DNA from: Anaerolineae bacterium
GTDB lineage: Bacteria; Chloroflexota; Anaerolineae; UBA4142; SHND01
DNA: 49,477 nucleotides
Reading direction: 5' to 3'
Assembly: GCA_022072245.1 (NCBI GenBank)
Contig: JAJVIA010000066.1
Coordinates: 1-49,477, forward strand
Part shown: one piece after another, positions 14,482 through 24,306 of the stretch
Numbering within the stretch: position 1 is the stretch's first letter
Layout: each line of letters starts with the position of its first letter
The notes under the pieces: generated by a model
Told to the model about the DNA's origin: nothing
Database searches by the model: none
The model's input: only the letters and a program-made list of their open reading frames with translations
Translations under genes and position numbers: made by a program

Positions 14482-14914
14482 GGGGGTTACCCCCCCGCTT
14501 CTTCGGCCATCAGAGCACCGGGAAAATGCCCGTGGCCGAGTGACTCCTCTCCCGTTCAGAAGCCATTGATCTCCGATGAGAGCCTGCCACCGCCAAGCAG
14601 TCGACAGACAACGAATCGATTCGATTTGCTAGATAGCGTTCGACCAAGCGTAGTCTTGGGACTTCCCTGCCGCCTGATCCCTTCTATCCCTTGATTGCCA
14701 CTGAGTTTCCTGATGTTCAGAACTTTTTTTCTCCGAAGACACTTTTAGTGAATCGAGACTCTCCCGTGGGCAAGAAGCACATATTGGGGGGGGTGGGAGG
14801 CGAGAGCCTACCCCGTTTGGCGGGTACGACTCAGATCAAGTCAGATCGAGTATCCTGAAAGCCAAGCATTTGGTATAATGAAAAGAAGCATTCGCCCTTA
14901 AGGGATAAAAAGTC
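14482..14914 (+). promoter_or_regulatory. divergent intergenic region with extended -10 promoter for the sigma operon
   Basis: A 433-base gap between divergent operons. At 14871-14879 TGG-TATAAT forms an extended -10 element without a good -35, about 35 bases before the sigma start; AAGGGA lies near 14905. Just upstream, the heptamer TCAGATC occurs twice within 12 bases (14831-14848), a possible regulator or sigma site. The minus-strand operon promoter must also lie here, but I could not identify it. No coding region is evident. Confidence 0.6.
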
Positions 14915-15544
14915 ATGTCCAAATACAGCATTGAGGACCTGATCAGGCTTCACCGGGAGAACTCGACCGAGGAAATCAAGGAGGAAGTAAACAATCTTAT
15001 ACGTGCCTACGATCCTGCTCTGCGGAGATTCTGGAGGACCAAGGGATTACGAAAAGAAGATGTTGATGACCTCAGCCAGGAGACCTGGGAGGAGGTGCTC
15101 TATAGATCGGAATACAAAGAAGACCCCAACGCAGAATTCACAACTTACTTGATCGCCGTATCAAAGAATACGAAGGCGGAATCCTGGCGCAGGGAGGGCA
15201 GGAGAAAAAAGCGTGAAGAGCGTGATTATCCCGGAATCCGCCCAAAGCTTAGCAACCCTCGCCAGCAAGCAGAGGCGTCAAAGTTCATGTCAGATTATCG
15301 CGCATGCCTCAGAGATCTTCCGGACGATGCGTTCCAGAAAACTGTTTTCCTCCTTTCGGCCCGCCGCAGCTATTCACAAGAAGAGATCATGAAGCTGATT
15401 GGGGCCAAATCCCGGACTATCGTATGGGACCGCATCGTTATGGCAACGAAATGGATGGAGGAAGCACTCCACAAACGGGAATGGCCAAACCCCGACGTGA
15501 GAGGAATCCTTGAAGAAGGGTTCCAATGGGAGGCGGAAAAATGA
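14915..15544 (+). CDS. ECF-family RNA polymerase sigma factor
   Basis: A 209-aa protein with sigma region 2 at about 22-95 (LIRAYDPALRRFWRTKGL, DVDDLSQETWEEVLYR, TTYLIAVSKNTKAESWRR) and a region-4 helix-turn-helix at about 135-190 (LLSARRSYSQEEIMKLIGAKSRTIVWDRI). It lacks region 3, as expected of ECF sigma factors. ATG 14915 follows AAGGGATA. Its stop overlaps the next start (ATGA), coupling it to the anti-sigma gene. It probably directs its own operon and other envelope genes; the target promoter is not visible beyond the weak upstream repeats. Confidence 0.88.
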   Translation: MSKYSIEDLIRLHRENSTEEIKEEVNNLIRAYDPALRRFWRTKGLRKEDVDDLSQETWEEVLYRSEYKEDPNAEFTTYLIAVSKNTKAESWRREGRRKKREERDYPGIRPKLSNPRQQAEASKFMSDYRACLRDLPDDAFQKTVFLLSARRSYSQEEIMKLIGAKSRTIVWDRIVMATKWMEEALHKREWPNPDVRGILEEGFQWEAEK

Positions 15545-16872
15545 ACTGCGAAGAATGCAAAGAATACCTCCTCGACTACATTAGGGGAATGGCGCCCCCC
15601 TCCATTGCGAAAGCAATCAAAGACCACCTCAACGTCTGCCCAACTTGCGCCGACGAAGTTGATCAAGTGAAGACTCACCTTCGCATCATGGAGGCATTCC
15701 CCGCTAAAGAGGTCACAGAGAAAGTTGTAGAACGGGTGTGCCTTGAATCTGATAAGCATCCGAAGCGGCCCCAGATGTGGGAGATGGTTACTTTGAAGCA
15801 TCTACCCACCCCAGGCCGCGTCGCTGCAGCAATCCTTCTGCTTGTTTTGATCGGGCTTTGGATCAACCCATTCGGAACCAATCCAATCCCTCTCTCGCTG
15901 GTTGAAGCCCCCGCGCTTGGCAACCTCGAAACCGTCCTCAAACAATCGAGAAGCCTGGCCCAGTTACGCCAATCGACCAAGTACAGCCCGGTTCAGGTTG
16001 CTCCCTCGACTCTGGGACCAGAAGGCCGCTCAGAGGTCAATACACTCGACCGATTCAAGCGCCTCCTGGCCGCCATCACGATCCCCAACAATCAAGAAGC
16101 CGCCATCAGCTCAGCAGCCATTATTGTGAACGTGTCGCCAGGACTCGCCCTTGCGCCCCGCCAACCTGGCGAAGCCCCTTTACTTACAACACTCTCCGTC
16201 TCCAAAGACATCGACGGGAATCTCATGGCAGAGCTCAACCGCAATCAACTCCTCCTATCGCAAACCCTTTTCCAGGATGACCACCTCGCGCTTCTCTACG
16301 TCCCCGCGCTCCGCGATACGAGCCTCGGGTATGATCTCCAGTCAGCCAGGTTCGCCGAGAGCGCACCGGTCGGACCGCAACCCTTCATACTCATCAGCCT
16401 CAGCGAGTCGGCCAAACCCATCACCGTCGCCGGAATCGAGGCAACCACCACCCCAGACGGCGCGCTTGCCCCCGCGTTTCCCGAAGACGAACAAGCGCTC
16501 CGGGATGCTCCGGCGGGCACAATCCTCCTAAACGCAAGGAATGAGATCCAAGGCCTAATTGTCGCCGAACCCAGCGGAAGCAAGAAACTCCTGACCACTG
16601 ATCAAGTTCAGTCGTTCCTCAAGAAAGCGACCAGCAGCATCGAGCCCGCCAGCCTGATCCAGAGACCGTCCCCGCTGCCCAGAGAGATTCTCTCCCAAGG
16701 GCGCGAAAGACCTCTTGCCACAACCGAAGGACAATCTCACCTGCTTGAGGCCCGAGTCCGTATCCAGGAAAGCGGGACCTTCGAGATCGCAATTGACGCC
16801 GACAAGGACGGTAGACCAGACCTGGTCCTTCATTCAGACCATCCCGGCCTGCTCAACACCAGTCCTCAATGA
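15541..16872 (+). CDS. zinc-finger anti-sigma factor with large extracytoplasmic domain
   Basis: 443 aa from ATG 15541, chosen because it overlaps the sigma stop as ATGA and has GGGAGGCGG before it. The N-terminus has the ZAS motif H29-xxx-C33-xx-C36 plus C3/C6, which binds the cognate sigma. One TM helix follows at about 93-109 (RVAAAILLLVLIGLWI). The outer 330 residues include AGTILLNARNEIQGLIV, shaped like the GDSGSP strand pair of trypsin-fold proteins but without the catalytic Ser. It may be a pseudoprotease sensor; that fold is only a guess. The gene overlaps the CHAT peptidase gene (ATGA), suggesting the peptidase acts on it or through it. Confidence 0.8.
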   Translation: MNCEECKEYLLDYIRGMAPPSIAKAIKDHLNVCPTCADEVDQVKTHLRIMEAFPAKEVTEKVVERVCLESDKHPKRPQMWEMVTLKHLPTPGRVAAAILLLVLIGLWINPFGTNPIPLSLVEAPALGNLETVLKQSRSLAQLRQSTKYSPVQVAPSTLGPEGRSEVNTLDRFKRLLAAITIPNNQEAAISSAAIIVNVSPGLALAPRQPGEAPLLTTLSVSKDIDGNLMAELNRNQLLLSQTLFQDDHLALLYVPALRDTSLGYDLQSARFAESAPVGPQPFILISLSESAKPITVAGIEATTTPDGALAPAFPEDEQALRDAPAGTILLNARNEIQGLIVAEPSGSKKLLTTDQVQSFLKKATSSIEPASLIQRPSPLPREILSQGRERPLATTEGQSHLLEARVRIQESGTFEIAIDADKDGRPDLVLHSDHPGLLNTSPQ

Positions 16873-19800
16873 GCGGAGGTCATTGCGTGCTGAAGCTCTC
16901 CCTCCGAAGACGCAACCCTTTGGCAATTCTGGCCATCCTCCTGGCCCTTCCCACCACTTGCGCACAACAGACTCTTCAGGATCTTCCAGGTGAAGACCTG
17001 GACCCACGCAAAATGCTGGAAATTCTCCTCTCCTCACCCGAAGCCCTCACCACCCCCATTGAAGAGGCCCTCCTCCTAATCCTCAACACCCCCACAGTCA
17101 CCGAAGGAAAGGAAAAACTCGAAGGCCTCCTGAACATGCTTCTTGAGGCGAAGGGACATCCACAACAGATCGGAAGATGCAAGGCTTACCTCGCCTTCGC
17201 AGAATTCATCACCGGAGACATAGAGAGAAGCAACCGGCTCGCCAACGAAGGGTATAACTTGACAAAGAACGAACCGCTTCGCGCAATTGAAACCAGGACC
17301 TGCCAACTCATCCTATGGACCATACAAGCAGCCAATGGCGCGCCTCAGGCTTTTCCCCAACACCCGCCAAGAATTCAACGTCTCAAGAAAGTGAACCCCC
17401 GAGCGCTTGCGTACTACGGTTTTGTGGTGCAGCGACTGGGCAGGAAGGCGGAGGAACAGGGCCTCCCGGAATTGGCAATCCTCCTCAAGGAAGAAGGACT
17501 TTGGGCGACAGAAGACGTCCCCGAACTCCTCCTGGTAAAAGGGAAATGGCTCGCAAGCATCGCTGACACCCTCGCAAACGAGAAGAGGAATGCCCAAGCC
17601 ATCCAGAAATACAGAGAAGCGATCACCGCATGCAAAAATGACCCGAAGGCCGCGAATCTGGAGGCCGAGTGCCACTTCTTGGCGGGCTTGCTTCTCTTGC
17701 AGGAAGGGATGTGGGCTGACTCAGTTTCTGAATGCGACCAAGCGGTCAAGATGTTCTCATCATTGCACACTGAGAACCGAATAATCGCCGACTGCTATCA
17801 CCTCAAAGGGGAATCGTTAAGAAATCTCGCGTATCCATCGGAAGAACTCTACGTTAAAAACCTTGGCCTCCATTCACACCCCTGGTCGAGCATGCAAAGA
17901 CGGATTCCTCCCATTCACCCGGATCTCATCCATGAAGCGATCACCGCCTACGAGGAAGCGTTGGCTCACTACTCCCGCTTCCGGCGACATGACTCAGGCA
18001 GTCAAGGACAACCACGGAACGAGGCCAGCGAGGACGCGACAGTCCCGATCCCGCGCTTGGTCGCTGACTGCTATCAGCAACTCACCGAACTCCACTCAGC
18101 CAGTGCAGAACTCGAAGAAGCGGTCGAGTGCGGATACGAGGCGCTCCGATGCCTGGGAGAAGAGCCAAACACGGAGGCGGCCCAGCTCAGTTGCATCACC
18201 ATTATGGGGCTTGCGCTGATCGACCTTGGCAGATATGAAGAAGCCCTGGCCATCCTTTCAACAGGCTACAACACTGCAGGAGCAGATGTTCAAGCAAGCC
18301 CACTTGTGGGCCGGTGGAAAGCAGTAACGGGAATTGCGCTTCTCTTCTCCAGCAGATTTGAGGAGGCGATTGAAACTTTCCATGACGCCATCCCACGGGA
18401 CGCCTCATCGCCTATGGGTCTGATGAAGGCTGCCGACTCCTACAAGAAGGTCGGTCTCTCATACCAAGGACTGCGGAAATATGAGGAGAGCGTCGAAAGT
18501 TATGAGATCGCCATCGACATCTGTTCAGTGATACCAGATGCGACACTCGTCCTCGCCGACTCCTATCTCGACTATGCAGCAAGCCTCGGAAGCTTCGCGA
18601 GATACGAGGAAGCCATCCAGATGTGCCAAACAGCGCTCCCCCTGATTGGTGAAGGAGCAGAAACCTCCCGCCAGAGGCAAAGCTGCCTGATCGAAATGGG
18701 ATCCCTCTACGACAAGCTCGGCAACAAACAAGAAGCGGACAAGTGCTACCTGAAAGCCGAAGAGTCCATGCTCGATTCACCATCCATACCCAAATGGCAG
18801 AAGGCGCAGACGCCAATGACCCTCAAGTTCCTCTATCCGGACGGAATCACACGAAACTTCCAGGGAAGAGAGGTTGCGGCCCGATATTCGGACGTTTTAG
18901 CCCGATATGAACAAACAAGAAGGGAAGGCTTCTTCGTGAAAGCCTTGCTTGAGCTGGAATCTTTCGAAAAAGAACTCCCCGAGGGCGAACTCGCGGACAC
19001 GCTCAAGAGGAAATACTACTCCCAGCTTGGAAAGGCCTATGCAACCACCGGTCGAATCGAAGAAGCCCTACGCGAGGAAAGCAGAGCGCTGGCTCTTCTG
19101 GAAAATGTACCCGGCCAAATGGAGTATTCGTATCCCATTCTCAAGAGAATGGCCGAATACAACCGGATGCTTCACCGGTTTGACGAAAGCGAGAAGCTTT
19201 ACCGAGAAGCCCTCGACCTCGTCGAGACAGCCCAGGACATTCCCTCCGAGAAAACGGACATCCTGGTCGGGATCGGCTGGCTCCGCATGGTCAAGCATGA
19301 GTACGAAACCGCCATTGAATACTTCAAGGAAGCGGTCAGCACGATTCGAAACGAGACAGGCGAGGTCGACCACATCACGGAAAGCCTGTGCTCACTCGGT
19401 GTCGCCCTCAACGAGGCCGGGCAGCACGAAGCGGCCAGAGAGTCATTTGATGAGGCTATAATGCTGGCTGGGAGAAACTTCAACGACCACATCACGAGAT
19501 GGGCCCAATGGAACATCGGACTGAATGCGCTTCACTTCGGCGACGCTTCCAAGACGATCAATCTTTGGTCAGGCATCGCAGATCAGGAGTGGACTATCCT
19601 GCACAAGAACCTCCCCCTGATGACCCCTGCGGAGAAGGCCACATTTTGTGCAATGGTCCAGTCACATCAACCTTCAGTCCGATACGCGCTCGCTTTCAGC
19701 AACCTGGCCGACCCGGCTCAACTGGCGAAGTTCGGCCTTGAGTCAGCATTCACCTACAAGGCCATCCTTTCCCCTTCTGCGGCCGCCCGTCCTTCCCAAA

Positions 19801-21548
19801 GGGGCTCGGACCCGTTGTCTGAGGCTGAAAGAGTGGTTCAACAGCTGGCCGCGGCCAAACGGCAGCACGCCACACTTGCGCACGCGCTTGAAAACAAGCC
19901 GGACTCGTCAAACCTTGATGATGTCTCCCAGCCACCAGAACGGGAGCGAACTGTCTCTGAGGAAATTGCAAGGCTGCAAAAAGAAATCCTATACGGAGAA
20001 GAGATGGCGGCAAGGTCCAATCCTCTCGAAGAGGACCGAGCAGGATGGTCAAGACCGAACAGCGAAGAGGTCGCCGAGCACCTCCCTCCGGGCTCTGTGC
20101 TGATTGATTATGTCAGCTTCTGCAAAAGAGACCTCGTAAGCCTGCAATGCCAGGGAGTCCATTACGGCGCCTTCATCCTCGCTGCAGAAAACTCCCAAGT
20201 CCAAGCCATCGACCTGGGACCAGCCAGCCTCATTGACGCAACCATTCACGACTACCTGCGCGAAGTTAGAAAACCCCTCGACCAATCCAGAAACCCGGGT
20301 CCCAATGATGTGCTCAAAGTAAGACGAATTGGCACCTGCCTCCGCAATCTCATCTTTGACCCGCTCAACGAACATGTGAAGCAAGCCCAAAGACTTTATG
20401 TCTCACCCACAGGAAGCCTTGCTCTCCTTCCCTTCGAATCCCTGCCCAACCCCAACCCCGATGGATCCGACCGGTGGCTCGCCGAAGTCCACGAAATCAT
20501 TTACCTCACCTGCGGCCGAGACATTCTAACCCACGCCGCTGGTCCTTCACGCATCAGCGCCAATACCGAAACTAACCCTAAACCCGCGTCCACTTACGCT
20601 CTTCTCCTCGGAAACCCGGACTATGAAATGACCGAAACCGAAAGGCTAAACCAGATCCTCAACTACGAAACTGTGATAAAGGATGACGTAACGGAGTCGC
20701 CATCCGTCGTGCGACCCCATGGAGCAAATGGAGACGGAAAGAGGTGGGAGGCGATTCCGTCCACAGGGGACTTTCTCGAAGGGATAGCCCTCGAACTCCA
20801 GACCTTTGGCATGCGCGTCAAAGTCCTCCAGGGCAAGAGAGCTACAGAGGAAGACCTCGCCAAGTACCCGCAGCCTCGCATCCTTCAGTTCGCCACTCAC
20901 GGTTGGTTTCTGCCCGGAAAGGAAGAACGCCAACAGAGCGCTGAAGACGACCTCGCATTCCCCTTCGAGCAACCGCGAGAGCCGCAAACCCTCCTTGAGT
21001 CTAACCCACTTCTCTGCTCCATGCTCATCCTTTCCGGTGCCAACAGGAGGGGCGAAATCCTGTACTACAAACAAGGCGACGCCATCATCGCCTCCCAAGA
21101 ATACGCCAAATTCCCCGGGCCAAAGAAAGAGGGACCGGAAAGACTCATCATCAGCGACGGCCTCCTCACCGCCGAAGAAGTAACCACGCTCGACCTCCGA
21201 GGAACTGAGATTGTCATCCTCACCGGTTGCGAAACAGGACTCGGCCAGATCCAATCCGGAATCGGCGTAACCGGCCTCCGCCAAGCCTTCACGCTGGCCG
21301 GAGCCGCTTCCCTCATCATGAGCCTGTGGCCCGCCCCAACCACCGAAGCCCTCACCCAAACACTCACCTTCTACGACGAATGGCTGAGCGGAGAAGAGAA
21401 GTACAAAGCCTTCCACAAATCACAACTCCATGCGCTCAACCAAGCAAGAGCCAAGCACAACAACAGCCACCCACTCTACTGGGCAGGATTCATCTACGCC
21501 GGAGACCCAAATAACCGATACGAAACCACTCAAACTGTCGCGCGCTGA
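16869..21548 (+). CDS. secreted TPR-repeat CHAT caspase-like peptidase
   Basis: A 1559-aa protein. An N-terminal signal sequence (LAILAILLALPTTCA) is followed by many TPR units from about 60 to 1000 (for example RYEEALAILSTGY, RFEEAIETFHDA, RYEEAIQMCQTA). The C-terminal 350 residues are a CHAT domain with catalytic H1344 in LQFATHGWF and C1454 in ILTGCETGLG, then the usual SLWPAPTTEA segment. CHAT proteases are caspase relatives regulated by their TPRs. The start overlaps the anti-sigma stop by four bases. An extracytoplasmic CHAT enzyme beside an anti-sigma factor suggests regulated proteolysis releasing sigma; the substrate is unproven. Confidence 0.88.
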   Translation: MSGGHCVLKLSLRRRNPLAILAILLALPTTCAQQTLQDLPGEDLDPRKMLEILLSSPEALTTPIEEALLLILNTPTVTEGKEKLEGLLNMLLEAKGHPQQIGRCKAYLAFAEFITGDIERSNRLANEGYNLTKNEPLRAIETRTCQLILWTIQAANGAPQAFPQHPPRIQRLKKVNPRALAYYGFVVQRLGRKAEEQGLPELAILLKEEGLWATEDVPELLLVKGKWLASIADTLANEKRNAQAIQKYREAITACKNDPKAANLEAECHFLAGLLLLQEGMWADSVSECDQAVKMFSSLHTENRIIADCYHLKGESLRNLAYPSEELYVKNLGLHSHPWSSMQRRIPPIHPDLIHEAITAYEEALAHYSRFRRHDSGSQGQPRNEASEDATVPIPRLVADCYQQLTELHSASAELEEAVECGYEALRCLGEEPNTEAAQLSCITIMGLALIDLGRYEEALAILSTGYNTAGADVQASPLVGRWKAVTGIALLFSSRFEEAIETFHDAIPRDASSPMGLMKAADSYKKVGLSYQGLRKYEESVESYEIAIDICSVIPDATLVLADSYLDYAASLGSFARYEEAIQMCQTALPLIGEGAETSRQRQSCLIEMGSLYDKLGNKQEADKCYLKAEESMLDSPSIPKWQKAQTPMTLKFLYPDGITRNFQGREVAARYSDVLARYEQTRREGFFVKALLELESFEKELPEGELADTLKRKYYSQLGKAYATTGRIEEALREESRALALLENVPGQMEYSYPILKRMAEYNRMLHRFDESEKLYREALDLVETAQDIPSEKTDILVGIGWLRMVKHEYETAIEYFKEAVSTIRNETGEVDHITESLCSLGVALNEAGQHEAARESFDEAIMLAGRNFNDHITRWAQWNIGLNALHFGDASKTINLWSGIADQEWTILHKNLPLMTPAEKATFCAMVQSHQPSVRYALAFSNLADPAQLAKFGLESAFTYKAILSPSAAARPSQRGSDPLSEAERVVQQLAAAKRQHATLAHALENKPDSSNLDDVSQPPERERTVSEEIARLQKEILYGEEMAARSNPLEEDRAGWSRPNSEEVAEHLPPGSVLIDYVSFCKRDLVSLQCQGVHYGAFILAAENSQVQAIDLGPASLIDATIHDYLREVRKPLDQSRNPGPNDVLKVRRIGTCLRNLIFDPLNEHVKQAQRLYVSPTGSLALLPFESLPNPNPDGSDRWLAEVHEIIYLTCGRDILTHAAGPSRISANTETNPKPASTYALLLGNPDYEMTETERLNQILNYETVIKDDVTESPSVVRPHGANGDGKRWEAIPSTGDFLEGIALELQTFGMRVKVLQGKRATEEDLAKYPQPRILQFATHGWFLPGKEERQQSAEDDLAFPFEQPREPQTLLESNPLLCSMLILSGANRRGEILYYKQGDAIIASQEYAKFPGPKKEGPERLIISDGLLTAEEVTTLDLRGTEIVILTGCETGLGQIQSGIGVTGLRQAFTLAGAASLIMSLWPAPTTEALTQTLTFYDEWLSGEEKYKAFHKSQLHALNQARAKHNNSHPLYWAGFIYAGDPNNRYETTQTVAR

Positions 21549-21673
21549 AAAACGCCCAACCGACAGGCAATTGTGATGTAAAACACAGAACGACCTCCAA
21601 GAATTCGACACCAAGCGGCGAACCCTTCAGACTGACCCGCTCTGTCCGTCCATTCCCTCCAGAATGACTCCCT

Positions 21674-22261
21674 TCAAATCGCCCGGAGCAACCCATTTAC
21701 TTCCTCCAAGTCGAACCGTTCAGGATCAAAAGCGCCACCCACCCATTCCAACGTGGACTCGAACTCCTCATGAGATGGATTCGCAAGGACCTCCAACAGT
21801 TCAGGATACCCCCAAGGACCACCGCAATCCTCCGGAGGACAAGCACGCGCGCCAGCCAAGCAAACCGGGTACTCAACCCCCGTCTCAGGAGGACCGATTT
21901 CCTCAACCTCCAACGAGTGATGCCAGCCATCCCCAAAATCATACTCGTACTCAAAATGCATCCCCCGACTCGGAACAACCTCCGAAAGAACCACCCCTTC
22001 CTCCTTCTCCGCATCCAAGTCCTCAAAGTCCCCGACCTCGAGCGCCGCAGCAGCCAACAAGTGCTTCCCCTCGATGACAAACTCATGAAGATGAGAATCC
22101 GTCCAACCCATCACGGCCTGAACAACCCCATGCAAAACATCAAGCGTCGTCGAACCCCGAACGGCAAAGGTCCGCCAGATAGCGGGCTCGATCTCACACA
22201 AAGAAACCCTGATTCGATACACAGCATTCGCGCCCTTGGACTTCACCTTCCCACGCACCAT
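21674..22261 (-). CDS. plasmid pRiA4b ORF-3-like protein
   Basis: A 195-aa protein with the family hallmarks: YRIRVSLCEIEPAIWR near the start, then TTLDVLHGVVQAVMGWTDSHLHEF, YEYDFGDGWHHSLEVE and CPPEDCGGPWGY. The family is common on plasmids and next to mobile elements; its biochemical role is unknown. It is alone on the minus strand and faces the CHAT gene tail-to-tail. No clear ribosome site precedes the ATG at 22261. Confidence 0.88.
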   Translation of the reverse strand: MVRGKVKSKGANAVYRIRVSLCEIEPAIWRTFAVRGSTTLDVLHGVVQAVMGWTDSHLHEFVIEGKHLLAAAALEVGDFEDLDAEKEEGVVLSEVVPSRGMHFEYEYDFGDGWHHSLEVEEIGPPETGVEYPVCLAGARACPPEDCGGPWGYPELLEVLANPSHEEFESTLEWVGGAFDPERFDLEEVNGLLRAI

Positions 22262-22486
22262 AGCAAGTTCCTCCCCAGACTCTGTCTCAAGAATCGTCTA
22301 CCCGCCAGCCGCCCAATGACAAGAGCAACCGCGCTACAAAAGAACACGACAACCCCCGGCCGGGCTCGGTCATTCCCCAGGATCATGACCGAGAAGACCG
22401 ACGCAAACAACGCATGCACACTCGCTCCTTTCTCATTCAACCTCCGCTCAGCACTCACCCTCCGTGCGAAATAACCCTACCACGAT

Positions 22487-22522
22487 TTTCTTGGGGACCC
22501 CCTAGCTGAGGTCCCCAAGAAA
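22487..22522. terminator. 13-bp perfect inverted repeat
   Basis: TTTCTTGGGGACC is repeated as its exact complement after a 10-base loop, ending in AAA/TTT, so it could terminate in either direction. It lies 65 bases upstream of the ArdC module and separates it from the pRiA4b-like gene region (the 325-base gap 22262-22587 otherwise holds nothing I can name). Confidence 0.75.
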
Positions 22523-22587
22523 GGGAATCTAAAAAGAAGTGACCCGAAACAAGGGACGAACAACAGAACAACCCGAGGTGAACCAAC

Positions 22588-22902
22588 ATGAACGAAATCA
22601 AAACCGAACAAATCGAATACGACGCAGTCCGCGAAGCATACGAACACGCAGCAATCCAGGAAGAAGACTTCAACGCCGAAATGGTCCGGAAACAATTGGA
22701 AAGAAATCTCGAAATCCTCTCGAGCAATGCCGCCTTTTACTGCCGACTAACGAGCGAGTACCTCGCGTTAGAGCCTGAACGATCAAGCCCAACCTTCCTG
22801 CAAAGGATCTCCGAGCTGACCGAACAACTCCAAGACGTAATGGACGAAGCCTACCACCTCGTCCTCCAAGAAAGCATAAAAGCAAACCAGGTGAAACAAT
22901 GA
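22588..22902 (+). CDS. hypothetical helical protein, 104 aa
   Basis: First gene of a tightly packed plus-strand module. ATG 22588 follows GAGGTGA. The protein is almost wholly helical and acidic (YEHAAIQEEDFNAEMVRKQLERNL). No family recognised. Its stop overlaps the next start by four bases. Confidence 0.72.
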   Translation: MNEIKTEQIEYDAVREAYEHAAIQEEDFNAEMVRKQLERNLEILSSNAAFYCRLTSEYLALEPERSSPTFLQRISELTEQLQDVMDEAYHLVLQESIKANQVKQ

Positions 22903-23138
22903 AACCCGCAACCATCGAAGAAGAATGCCAGCGAAGCCTCATAAATAACCGGCTTGAGACACTCTCCGAAGAAATCGCCGACCTCAGAGACATCATTGTC
23001 CTCAAAGCCAACGACACAAACCGCGCAGGCGAGCACGTCCTGCCCGCAATCGCCGAACGGCTCGACGAAATCGAGGCCGAACTCCAACGCCACTGGCAAA
23101 CCGCCATACGCATCGGAGTCACTACCACAGAGAGGTGA
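22899..23138 (+). CDS. hypothetical coiled-coil protein, 79 aa
   Basis: Small helical protein (LETLSEEIADLRDIIVLK, then LDEIEAELQRHWQ). ATG overlaps the upstream stop; AGGTGA serves as ribosome site. Probably co-translated with both neighbours. Unknown function within the ArdC module. Confidence 0.72.
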   Translation: MKPATIEEECQRSLINNRLETLSEEIADLRDIIVLKANDTNRAGEHVLPAIAERLDEIEAELQRHWQTAIRIGVTTTER

Positions 23139-23143
23139 AAACC

Positions 23144-24043
23144 ATGACACAAACCCAAACCCTACAACCAGCCCAACGAGGACCACCCCAAGAAGAAGAC
23201 AACAAGACCAAGGCACGATCCCTCATAGAGACCGCCCTCGACCAACTCACCACCGCCCTCGAAAACGGCCACAGCCAAAACCTCAAGGAATACCTCGCCA
23301 CCATGGCGAGATTCCACCCATACAGCGCAGGAAACCAACTCCTCATCCACCTCCAACGACCAACCGCCACCCACATCGCCGGATACCAAACCTGGAAAAA
23401 ACTCGGACGACAAGTCAAGAAGGGAGAAAAAGGAATCCTCATCCAAGCCCCCATCCAATACCGCTACACCACAACAACAGAAAAGCACGAAGGACAACCG
23501 AACGAAGACAACACGGTCACCGTCACCCGACTCTCAGGATTCAAAACCGCCCACGTCTTCGACATCACCCAAACCGACGGCCCCGACCTGCCCGAATTCC
23601 CAACCGTCCAAGGCAGCCCAGGCGAACACCTCGAGCGACTCAAAACAGCCATCCACAAAAGAAGCATCACCCTCAAGTACAGTGACGATATGGGAGGAGC
23701 CATCGGACGATCCAGCGGCGGAACAATCACCATCCAAACAGCACTACCGCCCGCCGAAGAATTCAGCGCCCTCGTCCACGAACTCGCCCACGAACTCCTC
23801 CACCACGGACCCAACCGGCAAAAGACGACGAAAACAATGCGAGAAACCCAAGCCGAAGCCGTCGCATTCGTGGTGAATACAGCCATCGGCCTCGAAACAA
23901 GCACAGCCAGCAGCGACTACATCCAACTCTACCAGGGAAAAAAACAAACCCTGGCCGAATCACTCCACGCCATCCGACAAGCCGCAAACACCATCCTCGC
24001 AGAACTCGACATCAAGAAAACCAACGGACGTGAAGAAGCATGA
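23144..24043 (+). CDS. ArdC-like antirestriction protein (ssDNA-binding plus zinc metallopeptidase)
   Basis: About 299 aa. The N-terminal ArdC domain (LATMARFHPYSAGNQLLI, then GYQTWKKLGRQVKKGEKG) binds ssDNA in characterised relatives; the C-terminal zincin half carries HELAHELLHH with a downstream Glu-rich helix (ETQAEAVAFVV). Such proteins protect incoming plasmid or ICE DNA from restriction. I start at ATG 23144, which has AGAGGTGA at good spacing; the GTG at 23135 is an alternative. It sits in a five-gene module typical of conjugative or mobilisable DNA. Confidence 0.88.
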   Translation: MTQTQTLQPAQRGPPQEEDNKTKARSLIETALDQLTTALENGHSQNLKEYLATMARFHPYSAGNQLLIHLQRPTATHIAGYQTWKKLGRQVKKGEKGILIQAPIQYRYTTTTEKHEGQPNEDNTVTVTRLSGFKTAHVFDITQTDGPDLPEFPTVQGSPGEHLERLKTAIHKRSITLKYSDDMGGAIGRSSGGTITIQTALPPAEEFSALVHELAHELLHHGPNRQKTTKTMRETQAEAVAFVVNTAIGLETSTASSDYIQLYQGKKQTLAESLHAIRQAANTILAELDIKKTNGREEA

Positions 24044-24279
24044 CACACAACGACCCCTTCGCACCCTACCTGGCCAGACGCGAAATCCGACACGCCATCA
24101 GCCAAGCAGTCGGCGAACTCGAACCCACCCACTACGGCAGCGTCCTCTGGATCTGCCTCTCATGCGGACACTCAAGACCCCCACGCCCCAGAGAAAAAAC
24201 ACCAGCGCACTGCAGAGCATGCGGCCAGCCCATGCTCTACACCCCCAAAACATTCATCCAGCGGCACGAAGAACCGTGA
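24040..24279 (+). CDS. zinc-ribbon protein, 79 aa
   Basis: Two CxxC knuckles, ICLSCGHS and HCRACGQP, about 18 residues apart make a zinc ribbon of the kind found in small DNA-associated proteins. The ATG overlaps the ArdC stop by four bases. Function unknown; same transcription unit as ArdC. Confidence 0.75.
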   Translation: MTHNDPFAPYLARREIRHAISQAVGELEPTHYGSVLWICLSCGHSRPPRPREKTPAHCRACGQPMLYTPKTFIQRHEEP

Positions 24280-24306
24280 TGAAAACAAAACAAAGGTGAA
24301 ACAACC

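Noticed and set aside
14600-14640. Palindrome CGAATCGATTCG in the divergent intergenic region
   Set aside because: Only 12 bases, single copy, with no positional relation to either start that I can support.
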